From Centrapalus pauciflorus (Eukaryota > Streptophyta > Magnoliopsida > Asterales > Asteraceae): a DNA stretch of 64,000 nucleotides. Positions 1 through 11,487 of this stretch are shown in pieces. The position numbers were made by a program, and so were the translations under genes. The stretch is taken from positions 1 to 64,000 of the forward strand of contig JAANYP010001768.1 of NCBI GenBank assembly GCA_020465985.1, read 5' to 3'. Each line of letters begins with the position of its first letter. Position 1 is the first letter of the stretch. The notes below the pieces were generated by a model that searched no databases, was not told where the DNA came from, and saw only the letters and a list, made by a program, of their open reading frames with translations.

Positions 1-891
1 TAGACTAGATACAATGAATACACTCACTTAGATGAACTCACTGATTTTACAAGACACAGATGGCAGCTTGAATAAGAACAGCTTGGACACACGTTACTGG
101 TTTATTTAAGCAGACTTGCACGCATGGAAAAACACACTTCAATGCATGATCTGAATTTCTCACACTTGGTTATCTCACAATCCTTAGAAGCTTCCTTTTA
201 TACTCTCACTGAGAATCTCAGTGAAGCTTCTTCATTGGACGATGAGATAGTGGGATGTCTTTCCAAAAAGACAAAACAACTTTTCTGCACATTCTGATAA
301 AGCAGACTTGTCTTCATGTGGCAGAATCTTTGTCTTTTCCTTTTTGTCTCTGTTGCATAAGGCTTTAACCAAAAGAGGAATGTCAATTATGCATCTTTCT
401 TCTTTTGTTAAGGCCATTTTGATATAAGAAATGGTCTGTCACCCATTTCAAATATCATTTTTGTCTTCATGTAACAGAACAGCGTAGGCAGCTTTGGCAT
501 CTTCTGTTTTCCACTTTGTCTTCGACTTATAAACTGATCTTGTAGTCCAAAACAATACATGAGGACTTGGAAACATATTCCATGAAGTGTTTATTCTGTT
601 CTCAAAGAACAGAACACTTAGAATCTGTCCAAGCTGCTCAACAGAATAGAGCAGCGTAGATAGTTTATGTCCAGCCTGTTCAGCAGACAGAACAGCTTGG
701 ACAATCTGCCTTTATTGCAACGAATGCAACAGGGTAAACACCTTTGACTTAGATTGCAAATCACTTTTTCAGGTTTTATTAAGGCATTAACATGCCTTAA
801 ATTATACCTTCAAGTGCATCAAACAGGTTTGATTAAAAATCTCCCCCTAAGATATATAGCAGGTTTGACTAAGGCCTTTTTGTGCCTAACA
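1..891 (-). repeat. 3' LTR of element A (partial)
   Basis: Positions 1-891 align with 11700-12610, the other LTR of the same element. On the minus strand it starts TGTTAGGCAC directly after a purine tract. A TATA box (TATAAAAG, minus strand) lies at 195-202, in the same place as in the other copies. This LTR has one copy of the palindrome CTGTTCTTTGTGAACAG-like unit (598-612), while the 5' LTR has two. Confidence 0.93.
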
Positions 892-901
892 ATCTCCCCC
901 T
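892..901 (-). other. Polypurine tract of element A
   Basis: On the minus strand AGGGGGAGAT abuts the TGTTAG start of the 3' LTR. This is the expected plus-strand priming site. A second AGGGGGAGAT-like tract lies about 45 bp inside the LTR (near 838-848). Confidence 0.85.
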
Positions 902-1264
902 ATTTGCAATAATCAGTCTAAGCTGATTTTATCAATAATCACTATATATTTTTACAATACATTTTGCTGAATTGAAATTACAACATCAAGATAAAGTAAA
1001 AGATCAATTTATATATATACTGATTTTGATTACATAAACAACACATGTTTTTACAGGAGTACAACTGATGTACTGATGCGCATTACAACGGATGTAAAAT
1101 AAAAGTTACAACTAATGTAACAAAGTACAACTAATGTACAAAGAAATTCAACAAGTTGGACTGTAGATGATGGGAGCAAGTAATGACAAGCCTGTCCAAC
1201 TGATGGACAGCTTGCATTCTTCATCTACTCAGATAGTAGATGGACTTCAAGGCAGTGGTGGCAC

Positions 1265-2986
1265 TCATTCTTCAAACATCTCTTCAAGCTGTTCCCTGGT
1301 TTCATCTATTTCCTCCATTTCAACTCTGAGGAACATGAAACTGGGATGTCGAAGCTCCCCTCTTTCATAAAAGCCTCTGAGCTGATCTCAGATGGCTGCT
1401 CTCCATTTTATGGATTGCCTAAAGGAATTAGCAAGTCTTAAAGCAATAAGCTGTTTGAGACCAACCTTGTGCAGGTCTGATGCTCTTTCTTCTTTGTAAG
1501 GGGATCTACAAACCCCCCCCCCCCCCAGCTCTGGTTCTTCAATCAGCTTATCTTCTTCATGTTCCACTCCTTTAGGCAGGCTGTGGTTTACTCCTTTGAT
1601 TTCCACGACTACATCACCTTGTTCAATCATGATCAGGAGTTCCTCCAACTTTGTATCCTTTCTGTTTCTCTTGGCCTTTATCTTGGGGGTAGCCACTGAG
1701 ACACCCTTGATTTGTTCTTCTGAGATCAGACCAAGATCTCTCACTCTCTCCATCAACTTTTTGACGTATGCCTTGATAGTCTTAGCTGTTTCAGACTTAG
1801 ACTGGCTCAGGGCAATTGCCAACTCCACCCATTATCTGTATCCCATTTGTGCAACGTCAGTGTACTTATATGCTTCTAGTTCTGCGCCTGTAGCACCCAT
1901 TCTGGTTATCTGTAACTTCCACTGTTTGCCTTTTCTTGAGATGGGAACAACTATGACAATTGGTTCCTTGGCAAGTCTTCTGGCAGCAACATCAAAAAAC
2001 TTTTTTCTTGACAGGTTGTCAAAGTGAATATGGGCTCTTGCGGAGGATGCTTGCTTGGACTTGGTCACTGAGACCTGAGCACCCTGTTCCTTATCACCTT
2101 CCTTTTCAACCGCTGACTCCTTAGCAGCCTCTAGCAATTTTCTTTGAACATCCAAAGAAGGCATTTTAATTTTGATTGCTTCATTGAGTGCAAAAGATCT
2201 AGCAGCTTTGGCAGAGGCTTCTTCCTTCTTTAATCTTTCAAGGGCTTGGAGCTGTTCATCTCTGTATTCATAGTATTGCTCCATAGAAACACCCATTTTT
2301 TTAGCTCTTACCTTGTCAAACTTTAGCTGTGCAGCTCTTAGGTGGTCAGGGTCTACAACTGCTTTCTTCTTTCCTTTAGCTGTTATAGTTGGAACAGCTT
2401 CAGGAGCCTCTTCCTCTTCTTCTTTTTCTTCTTCTTCTTCTTGCAGAATCAAATGTCTCCTTCTGGTTGGCCTATCCCCAGGAATGGATTCCTCCCCCTT
2501 AGTTTGTGCAGGGTTTGGAGATCCAGCCTGAGTAGGCTGAGCAACTTCAGTGTGATGGGAGACATCCTCAGTGGGACCTGTTTGTGATACACCTGCTGCT
2601 TGACCAACAGATGCTGATTTCTCCTTAGAAGGAGAAGAGGTTTTCTCCCCCTTAGACTTAGTCTTTGAGGCAGATAACTTCTCCCCCTTTGAAGGAGATG
2701 GCTCAGAGCCTTCAACAATTGGTCTGCCTGGAGAAACAAATTCAGCAGGCTTAGCAGCAGTTTTGGCAGCAGGCTTGGGGCCAACCAGGCTATGCACTAA
2801 GAAATCCAGATTGTCCTTAACCTCTGCAAGGTGGGTAAGGCAGGTCTGAAGTGATGAGGATTGAGAATCAGCAATGGAGGACAACTTAGTGAGATTTTCT
2901 CTGTCAAAAGCTGTGAACAGCAAACTTTGAAGCTGTGCAATATGTAGTTCAAGGGAGTCTTGCACATCATCAAGGTTTGATGACAC
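1265..2986 (-). pseudogene. ORF3 C-terminal half, element A
   Basis: This is the second half of the extra ORF downstream of pol. It begins with a helical region, then a Lys/Ser/Pro-rich low-complexity stretch with KGEK motifs, an acidic Glu run (near 2415-2450) and a conserved basic/helical C-terminal domain. It matches element C 38795-40540 residue by residue in most places. It is out of frame with the N-terminal half, has a stop at 1829-1831 and another at 1385-1387 where C has Trp. A 14-base C run at 1513-1526 sits inside the coding sequence and disrupts the residues found in C. Function unknown; no signal peptide or membrane segment is visible. Confidence 0.8.
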
Positions 2987-3207
2987 AGAATTTGACAGAG
3001 AGACAATAAGAGTATTTAAGCTGTCATGGAGGACACAGAGTCCTGTTGAGTATAAAGGATAGAGGAGAGAGTAGTGGAGATAATTTGCAGCTGTACAGTG
3101 AGTGCAAGCAGCTGGGAGGACCGATCAGCTTGGGGAGGGGTTGTAAAGGAATTCTTGAACACATCAAAGAATCCTTTGAGCTGTGCAGACACATAGTCTG
3201 AGATTAT

Positions 3208-4782
3208 TTATTGTAGGGATATCATGGAATTTTCCAAAGAGCCAACTTTGTTGGTCAGCAAAGAAAGCTGATCCTTCAAAGGAAGATCTTTGGGGGATGG
3301 AGGAGTATGGGTGGACTGTTTGGATTGTGTAGATGGTGAGGAATGAGAATGGGATGAGGATGAGGCAGGTGTTTGAGGATGTGAGGGAGAAGGTAGGGTG
3401 ACTTTTGAAAGAAGTTCCATAGCTTGGGCATAAGTAAGATGGCCCGGCTAGGAAGGGTCAATGTATCCTTCAGCAGTGGCTGTAGCTGCTTCATAAGGAG
3501 AAGGGGTAGGAGATTGTGGCCTTTCAGATGCTGCTTGTGTTGCAGCACCCTCATCGAAGCCTGTGGTGGTTCCCTCAGCAGCACCTTGGTTTAGAGGTGC
3601 CTCATCATGGGGAGATGAGATGTGCATTTCAACATCAGCAGTGGTGAAACCTGCTGATGGAATTTGCATTTGAGGTTCAGCCTCACCAAAGGGATGGTCT
3701 GTTCCCTGTGGTTCATCAGCTTGGGAGGTTGGTCCTTCAGCAGCTGTTGGGTGTACAACAGTTGTATCCCCTTCAGCCACATAGGCTGATGGGGCAGACT
3801 TAGACTTAGCTGTTTTTGCCTTCTTGCGGACAGGCTCAGCTTGAGTCGATTCCAGGACCCTTTTTACAACTTTGGGCCTGGATTTGGATTTTCCCTTGGG
3901 AGCAGTCACTGGATCCACCCTCACAGTAGAGGGTCCTTCCACCATACCAAGCAACCTCCTCATTGGTGTAGATAGAGGAGGCTCATTTAGGAGGACAGGG
4001 GTGTAGAAAACTCTATTCCCAATCACTGGGAATGCAGCACCAAGTAACATAGGCTGAGAGTTATAAAGATTCTCACCACTGACATGCTTGAAGATGAGGC
4101 TCAGAAACTGTGGGTATCTAACAGCAGCTAGACGTGTTTCCTGCTGCACCAGGTTCCTCAAATTCATGAAAATCCACCAATCCATGTTCATAGTAGTCCC
4201 ATCTACAAGCTGTAGGACTATTGGGATCTCATCACGGCTGAGTTGGTCAAAGGAACCAACTTTGCTGCTGAAGCACATTACCACAGAGGCAAACAAGAAG
4301 CTGTAAATAGGTGAGAGGTCCTTCCCGAACAGTGTGGCTCCAATTTTGGGTTCTGCTACACCACAGTAGCATAACAAATTTCTCATTTGATCATTTTCAG
4401 GTTGTGGCTGATCATAGGTTTCAGCCACGGGGAGATGAAGAACTTCCCTGATAAGACCAGTAGTGATCTCAATGGTCTGAGTCCCATTGAGAATGGTTCC
4501 CCTGATGATTTTGGTTGCTAGGTCATAGGCACAGGTATACCAAAATTCATACACCATCTCCTGGTATAGGACACCAGGAGATGCAGTCATGGCGTAGTGT
4601 AGAGGGTGAACCTTTAGAAACTCCACCATATTTTCATAACCTTTCCCCACATAGTTCTTTGGAATGGTTAGGTTTGCTATGTAGTTTGTGGGTTTCAATG
4701 TTAGCATCATGGTAACAGAAGGATGTTTTTGAACGTCCTTACCAACGAATACTGGGAGCAAAGGGTTGTTTTGATGAGCCAT
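3208..4782 (-). pseudogene. ORF3 N-terminal half, element A
   Basis: The start at 4782 opens a 444-codon frame, MAHQNNPLLPVFVG..., ending in a stop at 3448-3450. The same frame then continues to 3208. The first ~270 residues form a globular domain with an EFWYT motif near residue 80, followed by a Pro/Thr/Ala/Gln-rich linker. Equivalent domains occur in B, D and E. A TATA-like box lies 109 bp upstream. Compared with element C the linker is about 500 bp shorter. This is the position of the 'env-like' ORF of Sire elements, but I see nothing envelope-like in it. Confidence 0.85.
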
Positions 4783-4890
4783 TTTGGAGTAGTGGAAAGA
4801 AGAGTTCTGGACACTTAGTCGAGTTTTAGGGTTCTTTGGGAGTTATGGTAGCAGTAGATTAAGAAGAAGAAGATGAAACAGTAGAGGGGG

Positions 4891-4898
4891 TATTTATA
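4891..4898 (-). promoter_or_regulatory. TATA-like box upstream of ORF3, element A
   Basis: TATAAATA on the minus strand, followed by a CT-rich leader, 109 bp before the ORF3 start. Element C has the same box at nearly the same distance. It may be an internal core promoter for ORF3. Inferred from position and sequence only. Confidence 0.5.
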
Positions 4899-5470
4899 GG
4901 ATTCGAATGTGAGTGGGTACTAAAGAGAAAGGTTTGGGGGGTTGATTTGAAATGTTCTTTAACGGAAAACGAAACAGTTGTCCATGTCAGAACGATTGTT
5001 AGACCACTTTAACCCTTTATAGTCACTAACACACGTTAACACATATTATCCGCAGTAATTAAGTTAAATAAATACAGAAATTAAGTAACTTAATTGTGAA
5101 GAAAGGTAATTAAAACTGATGGTCTAATCTGTTGGTCAACCCTGTGATGAGCAGGGTCATCACAAGCTGTTCATTCCTCAAGCTGATCATTCAACCTATG
5201 CAGCTATGCAAGAACATGTTGTGTTCAATAGCTGACTAGGTTACAAGACAATGTCTTGTATGACAGATTAAGAGAGTGAGCAGGTTGGAGGTTTGATTAA
5301 CAGACCAGGTTTGAAGTGAAAACTGATGGTATCAAACCTGTTATACGCTCAAGCTGTTCAAGTTTTCAGAATTTGGCTAAGTGTAGAACATGCATAGCCT
5401 GTTCTATCTAAGCTGTTATGAGAAACTTGAGCAGTGTGAGACATATAATGCCTTAGAACATTTATGACAC
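4899..5470 (-). other. Non-coding pol-ORF3 linker of element A
   Basis: No ORF is supported here. The stretch is rich in short words related to AAGCTGTT, CCTGTTC and their reverse complements (5120-5450), which also pervade the LTRs of this family. The same linker in element C (35134-36260) carries a MITE. The A copy gives the uninserted version of that site near 5000-5030. Confidence 0.7.
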
Positions 5471-6354
5471 TTAGTCAATTTTATTTAACATGCCCAACTT
5501 GCTTACAAGATAATTAAACCTGTTTTCATCAAGAGGCTTGGTAAAAATGTCTGCAAGCTGTTCATCTGTGGAAATAAAACTTACCTGCACATTACCTTTC
5601 TAGATGTGATCCCTAATGAAGTGATGTCTGACTTCTATATGCTTTGTTATGAAATGAAATACTAGATTGTTGGAGATGGCTATAGCACTTGTATTATCAC
5701 ACAAGATAGGAGCCTTCCTATATACAAGGCCATAGTCTTCAAGCTGATGCTGCATCCACAGAATCTGCCCACAGCAGCTTCCAGCAGCAATATACTCAGC
5801 TTCAGCAGTAGAAGTAGAAACTGAGTTTTGCTTCTTGCTACACCAACTTATCAACTTACCACCAAGGAGTTGACACCCATCTGTTGTGTCTTTTTGTCTA
5901 GCCTGCATCCTGCAAAATCAGAATCTGAATAACCTGTTAGCTCAAGACTTGAGTCTTTGGGATACCAAAGACCCAAACCTGGTGTACCCTTAAGGTATCT
6001 GAAGATTCTTTTTACAACAGCTAGATGTGATTCTTTAGGATCAACTTGAAACCTAGCACATAAACAGGTAGCAAACATAATATCTGGTCTACTAGCAGTT
6101 AAATATAGCAAGCTCCCAATCATGCCTCTGTAAGCTGTTACTGAAACAACTTTGCCACTGGCATCTGCATCCAAGTTTACATTGGTTGCCATTGAGGTTT
6201 TGATAGGAGAACTTTGATCAAATTTAAACTTTCTCAAAAGATCTAAAGTGTACGTTCTTTGATTTACGAAAATTCCATTTGAGGTTTGTTTAACCTGTAC
6301 TCCGAAAAAGAAAGTAAGTTCTCCCATCATACTCATTTCACATTTTGATTTCAT
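5471..6354 (-). pseudogene. pol: RNase H and RT C-terminus, element A
   Basis: This encodes the end of reverse transcriptase (GLQVKQT type segment) and the Ty1/copia RNase H. The acidic motifs are SDSDFAG, the EAEYIA segment and CDNTSAI, followed by KHIEVRHHFIRDH. The pol stop is at 5471-5473. The frame changes near 5851-5908, where two overlapping frames share the gene. A conserved ADIFTKPL-type tail precedes the stop. Confidence 0.88.
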
Positions 6355-7612
6355 GAGTAACCATTGCTCATAAGGAAATCAGTTAGAGTGTCATACCAGG
6401 CTCTAGGGGCTTGTTTTAGACCATAGAGGGCTTTGTCCAACTTAAAGACAAAACCTGGATGATGTTCATTTTCAAGCCTGGAGACTGCTTGACATACACT
6501 TCTTCTTCCAGCTTTCCATTCAAAAATGCACTCTTCACATCCATTTGAAATACCTTCATACTCTTGTGGGCAGCATAGGCTAGAAACAAATGAATTGCCT
6601 CTAACCTGGCCACAGGAGCAAATGTTTCATCATAGTCAATGCCTTTATCCTGTCTATAGCCCTGAGCAACCAGTCTTGTCTTATTTCTAATAACGTGACA
6701 TGGCTCATCCATTTTATTCCTGAAAACCCATTTGGTGCCAATTATTGTTTTTCCTTTAGGAGCAGGGACCAACTTCCATACTTTGTTTCTATCAAACTGA
6801 TTGAGCTCTTCTTGCATGACAGTAATCCAATTGGCATCTTTCAGAGCTTCTTCCACTTTCTTAGGCTCCATCAGGGACACAAAACTAGAAAACATACAAA
6901 AGTTTCCTAAGTTGTCCCACCTTGTTTGCACCAGTTTGTTGATGTCACCAATTATTTGATCATTTGGGTGACATCTGGTCCACTTAGGATCTTGCCTCAA
7001 TGAAGATTCTCTTGAGTTATCTTCAACAGGTCCTGTTGAGCAGCTTTCAAGATTTTCAGACACACTGATATCTTGAGCCTGTTCACTTGTTGAGCATGAC
7101 TCTCCATTGTTGAATATATCAGTAGAGGATACAGGAAAATCAGCATTGATTGGTTCAGGACATGATGTTGTAATTATGTCAGTACACTTATTCACACAGG
7201 GTGTATCAACATAGTCATCATCATGTCCATCATGATTAACAGGTTCCAGTCTAGATGTAGTGGAAGCTTTTGAGTCCTTTTCTTCATGAATGGAATGCAT
7301 GAGATCATCAAAGCTGAACTCTCCTGAAACTGATTCAGGAACAGCTTTGGTAGAAGTACTCCTTGACTCTTCAAAGGTGACATTGATAGATTCATCTATC
7401 ACCTTTCTCTTGTTGTTGTATACTCTGTAGGCTTTGGAGATAGCAGAATATCCAACAAACACAGCTTCATCAGCTTTAGGTTCAAACTTTGCCAGTTGGT
7501 CCCTCTGATTCAGAATGAAGCAGGGACATCCAAACGCATGGAAATAGCTAATGTTTGACCTTCTCCCTTTAATTAACTCATAGGGAGTCTTGTTGAACCT
7601 TTTCACCACCAA
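6355..7612 (-). pseudogene. pol: integrase C-terminus and reverse transcriptase, element A
   Basis: A long frame (7612-6416) runs from the integrase C-terminal segment (FGCPCFILNQRD, VFVGYS) into RT. The RT part has WITVMQEELNQF, GTKWVFRNK, ARLVAQGYRQ, DYDETFAPVARLEAI and FQMDVKSAFLNG. The frame is lost near 6480. Comparison with element C shows a deletion of about 140 bp at about 6355-6370, which removes the YxDD catalytic motif. This RT is therefore dead. Confidence 0.9.
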
Positions 7613-8168
7613 GGATCTATTTTAGGTGAAGAATGCAGTGTTGACAGCTTCAGCCCAGAATGATGAAGGTAAACCTGATGCACACAACAGGGTTCTAGAA
7701 GCTTCAATGAGAGTTCTGTTTCTCCTTTCAGCAACTCCATTTTGTTGTACGTGGAGTTCCTACTGCTGAAAAGTTCTGTGAGATCCCTCTCTCTTCAAAG
7801 AAGTCCTCAAGAGTACTGTTTCTGAATTCAGTACCATGATCACTTCTAAGCTGCTTAACTTGAGCAGAGTTCAGCATTTCCATCTTTTTGATAAATCCAA
7901 TGATTTCTCTAGCAGCCTCTTCGTTGCTCTTCAAAAAGATCACCTATGTAAACTTGGAGAATTCATCAACCATTACTAGAGTGTATCTTCTACCTCCTAG
8001 ACTTAGGACACTGACAGGTCCAATCAAGTCCATGTGGATTAAGAAGACAGGAGTATAAATAGAAAAATAGTGCTTATATTTAAAAGATGTTTTTCTCTGC
8101 TTGCCTTTCTCACAAGCTGTGCAGAGTTTATCCTTAACAAAGGTTATAGAAGGCAAACCTGTTACCAA
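7613..8168 (-). pseudogene. pol: integrase, element A
   Basis: The integrase core (rve) shows the catalytic aspartates in IHMDLIGP and LRSDHGTEF and a zinc-binding CTACEKGK. An in-frame stop replaces a Trp codon at 7944-7946. A frameshift near 7745 disrupts the segment that normally holds the catalytic Glu (TPQQNGVAE in sister copies). A further stop lies near 7620. Confidence 0.88.
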
Positions 8169-8690
8169 CTCTTTCTTACAGAGTTTGTTGATATTCTTGA
8201 AGTTTTGGTATGATAGCCTTTTGTGTCATAACCAGTTCAGGTCTCCATTGCTTTTTGAGATAAAGCAGGTTTCAGTTGTGGGATCAACAGATTTCATGTC
8301 CACAACATATAGACCTTTCTTCCGTTGTGCACACAGCACAACTTTGCCTTGGGGATCCAATATGTAACCCAGGTGCTTATCAAAGTTAACCTTGTTGCCA
8401 GCATCACACAGTTGACTTATGCTTACAAGATTATGTTTTAGCCCAGACACATAGGCTACCTTTCTGAATACAGCAGCACCAGCTTGAAGAGTTCAATATC
8501 CTTCTGTGGATCCCTATACATCGTCACCAAATGTGACTTTTGGCCCTTTTTCAGGCCTGAGATCACTCAGCATGTCCTTACAACCTGTCATATGTCCTGA
8601 GCAACCACTGTCCAAGTACCAAACCTGGGATGGTTGTTTGTCCTGCAGAGTGTCATCGGAAAATATTAGTTATTTTTAGGGAACTCATCA
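8169..8690 (-). pseudogene. pol: protease and pre-integrase region, element A
   Basis: YLDSGCSGHMTG, with the aspartic protease DSG, is encoded near 8575-8625. It is followed by the protease C-terminus and pre-integrase domain (SGLKHNLVSISQLCD, 8226-8450). Stops interrupt the frame near 8510-8525 and just after NWL (8226). Confidence 0.85.
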
Positions 8691-9894
8691 TAGGGATGGG
8701 TTTTCCTACTTCATCAACATTTGTTGATGGACCAGTGATATCCATACTAATATTCCCTATTTGGATTGTATCAGCTTAGATACCATCCTCATTGACTATG
8801 TTACTTCCAACACTGCTTGTTTTTGCAATGATGGAATTAGCAGAGTCAACAGGTCTCATGTCCTCAGTTTCAGGACAGTCTTTGGCCATATGTGTCTTCT
8901 TCCCACACTTATAGCATTTTCTCTTTTTAGCCTTTTTGGAAGAAGAACCTCCAGAAACATATTCTGAATTATTTTGTTGATTCTGTCAGCAGGTTTAGCA
9001 AACTTATTATTGTTTTTAGAAGAATCAACAGTTTCGGTAGAAGGCACAATGGCAACAACTTTGCCTGTATCTTCTTTCCTCTTTTTAGTAGGACAAATAT
9101 CAAATACAGGAAGTTTGATTGGCCTTTGACATTCCATAGGTTTGGGAAACTTATTCCCAAATTTCTCAGGTTGAGCAATGGCTTTGCCTTTGCCCTTACT
9201 GAGATGTGATGGATGTTGCCTATCAACATAATCACTGCTTTTGGTTTTAAAAGACTTACCTTCATTCATAACCAATTTTCCACTATGATCTAAAAAATTA
9301 TTTGAAAACACAGCAGATTTACTTTCAACATGAAACTTACCCCTGTTGAAAGCAGGCTGCTTACCTTTTGAAAACTTTTTCTCAAAATGGTCAGCATCAA
9401 AAGGATTAACATGTCTCTTACCATCAGCTTTAGACCCAGAACCTGTCTTGTCAACAGGTTTTGAGTCCGCAGCTGCGGCTTGAGCTTGTTTTCCTTTCTT
9501 TTGCTTGTGTGAACCAGCTAAGCACTTAGCAGACTGATTTGATGGAGAACACATTCCATCATCAGCTTTTGGAGCTTTTTCACACAAGCTGTCAGTACTT
9601 TGAGGCCTGACAAAGCTGCTTGTTGAGACTAGCTTACCATTCACTTTCTGGATGAAAGTAGTTGAAAGCTCACCAAGAGTGGATAAGCCATTTTTTAAAT
9701 TATTTATCTCAACAATTCAAGCTGCTTTGTCAAGATCCCCTCCAAGATCGGCTTGGATTTGTGCAGGGATCTGTTGACTGATGCAATGGCTGACTTTTTG
9801 TGCAGATTGGCACCAAGAGTCAACAATCTTTTGAAGCTTTTGCACGTTTTATGTCTGTTTCTCTCTTTTATTCTAATAAAATGGAATTGATGTG
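8691..9894 (-). pseudogene. gag C-terminal linker with second zinc knuckle, element A
   Basis: A Lys/Ser-rich linker between gag and protease. Near 8878-8919 the minus strand encodes a complete CX2CX4HX4C knuckle (CYKCGKKTHMAKDC), in a different frame from the 262-codon frame 9644-8856. The region is therefore frameshifted. A, C and D have this second knuckle; I find none in B or E. Confidence 0.75.
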
Positions 9895-10101
9895 TTATAA
9901 TTCATCAAGTTCAGTTTCCAACTTATGGAAACTGTCCATTTTACTAGTTTTTATTTCAAGATTAATTTTTAGCTTGGAGATTTCAGACAACAAAACATTG
10001 TGCTTCTCAATAGCAGCTTTTAGATCAACATGCATATATTCAAACATTTTTACTTTTTCATCAGAACTGTAAGCCATAAAGTTTTGTACCTTGTACATCA
10101 T
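9895..10101 (-). pseudogene. gag coiled coil, element A
   Basis: The residues KMFEYMHVDLKAAIEKHN through HKLETELDEL have heptad-spaced Leu/Ile/Met and dense charge, a coiled coil. In the Sire lineage a gag coiled coil has been linked to binding dynein-light-chain-like proteins (family knowledge). It follows the gag stop at 10111 in the same reading frame. Confidence 0.75.
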
Positions 10102-10110
10102 CGTTGGATT

Positions 10111-11424
10111 CTAGTTCTCTAAGCTGCTGAAGGCTTCAGCTTCAGCCAGGTCTTGTTTGAAGTTGCTTGTTGATGGGACATCTATGTTGGCCATCAGACA
10201 GTTGTTATCTTCTTCATCTGAAGATGAGTCAGATGCCTCCCAATCACATGTCTCAACCATGAGTCCCTTATGCTTGTTGGAAGCCACTGAGTCTTCCAAC
10301 TTCTTCAGCTTAGCCATGCCCATAAGGTACTTAACCCTGTAGCCATCGTCCCTATTTGTCTTGAATGGTTTGGATGACTGACCAACAGCTTTAGACACAC
10401 AGTCAGTAGCAATGTGGCAAGTTTTGCCACATTTAAAGCACTCAGCCTTAGTTTTATCAAATGACTTCTTTTTTATGGTACTTGACTTCCTTTGTAGCAT
10501 TCTTCCACCAAACCTCTTCTTGTTGAACTTCTTAACAAGCATTGCAATCATTTGCTCATCATCTAGTTCAGCAAGATCTTTACAGTCTTCCTCTTCAGAC
10601 AATTCTTCCCCTTCATCGTCAGCCTGTTGATCAGGTTGTGTGAACACATCACATACCTGACCAACAGGTTGTCTCACGCTGGCCACAAAGGCAACACCTC
10701 TCTTAGACATTTCCAAGGCATTTCTTTTCTGTTGCCTTGACTGCTCATCATTCAGTAAGGATCCATACAGATTTACAAGATCCATACCTTTGATGGTGCC
10801 TGAATTTCTCAGGATAGTAGAAAAATAGTTCAATTCTTCAGGCAGGATGTCCAAGAACTTGTTCACCAGTGTCAAGCTGTCCTTTGTGATCCCAACAGCT
10901 TTGAGATCATTGATAAGAGCAGTGAACCTGATATAGGTTTCTGTGAGAGACTCCTTTGGTTTAGCAAAGAAGAGTTCATACTGTCTAACAAAGTTGTTAA
11001 TCCTGTTATCCACTGTGATTGTGGGACCATCATAGATGGTACACAAAGTATCCCACATCTCCTTTGCAGTCTTCATTTTTTTCAACCTGCTTGAACACAT
11101 CATCAAGAAGAGAAATGACCAGGTTATTCCTGGCTTTTGCATCAACAGCAACCAGCCTTTTGTCTTCATCAGACCATTAAGCTTTGGCCTTCTCAAAGGT
11201 TCTGATCTCAGGGGCAACTCCTTCAACAGCAGGAGTGATGGTAGGAACAGAAGTTGGCACATAAAACCTTCCATTACTATCTCTGGCAGTTGTGCATCTA
11301 GATTCTCTAAGTAGAGCATCATTCTGCATTTCCAACCAGAAAAATTTTGATGATTGAATTTAGGGGGTTTGGCCATAGAACCATTGTCATAGTAAGAGGA
11401 GGAACTGGCAGCACTGTTGTCCAT
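10111..11424 (-). pseudogene. gag, element A
   Basis: I chose the ATG at 11422-11424 (MDNSAASSSS) because element C has the same start; the frame is open further upstream only into the primer-binding site. The protein has a copia gag core (MWDTLCTIYDGP, RFTALINDLKAVG), an acidic stretch, then the zinc knuckle CFKCGKTCHIATDC. Residues about 50-110 do not match element C, because two compensating frameshifts scramble about 60 codons. It ends SLEN-stop at the same codon as C. Confidence 0.88.
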
Positions 11425-11473
11425 GGGAAAGAAAGGAGTAATGAGAGATCTAGAGTTAACACACACTCTATCT

Positions 11474-11485
11474 GCTGTTATACCA
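11474..11485 (-). other. Primer-binding site, element A (degenerate)
   Basis: On the minus strand, 2 nt after the LTR end: TGGTATAACAGC, against the canonical TGGTATCAGAGC complementary to initiator tRNA-Met seen in B and C. The mismatches suggest decay. Confidence 0.8.
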
Positions 11486-11487
11486 GT

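Noticed and set aside
2313..2587. Plus-strand ORFs rich in Ser/Phe opposite the Glu run of ORF3
   Set aside because: Antisense shadows of an acidic low-complexity stretch.
3448..4782. Envelope glycoprotein
   Set aside because: No signal peptide, membrane segment, cleavage site or cysteine pattern is visible; only the position resembles env.
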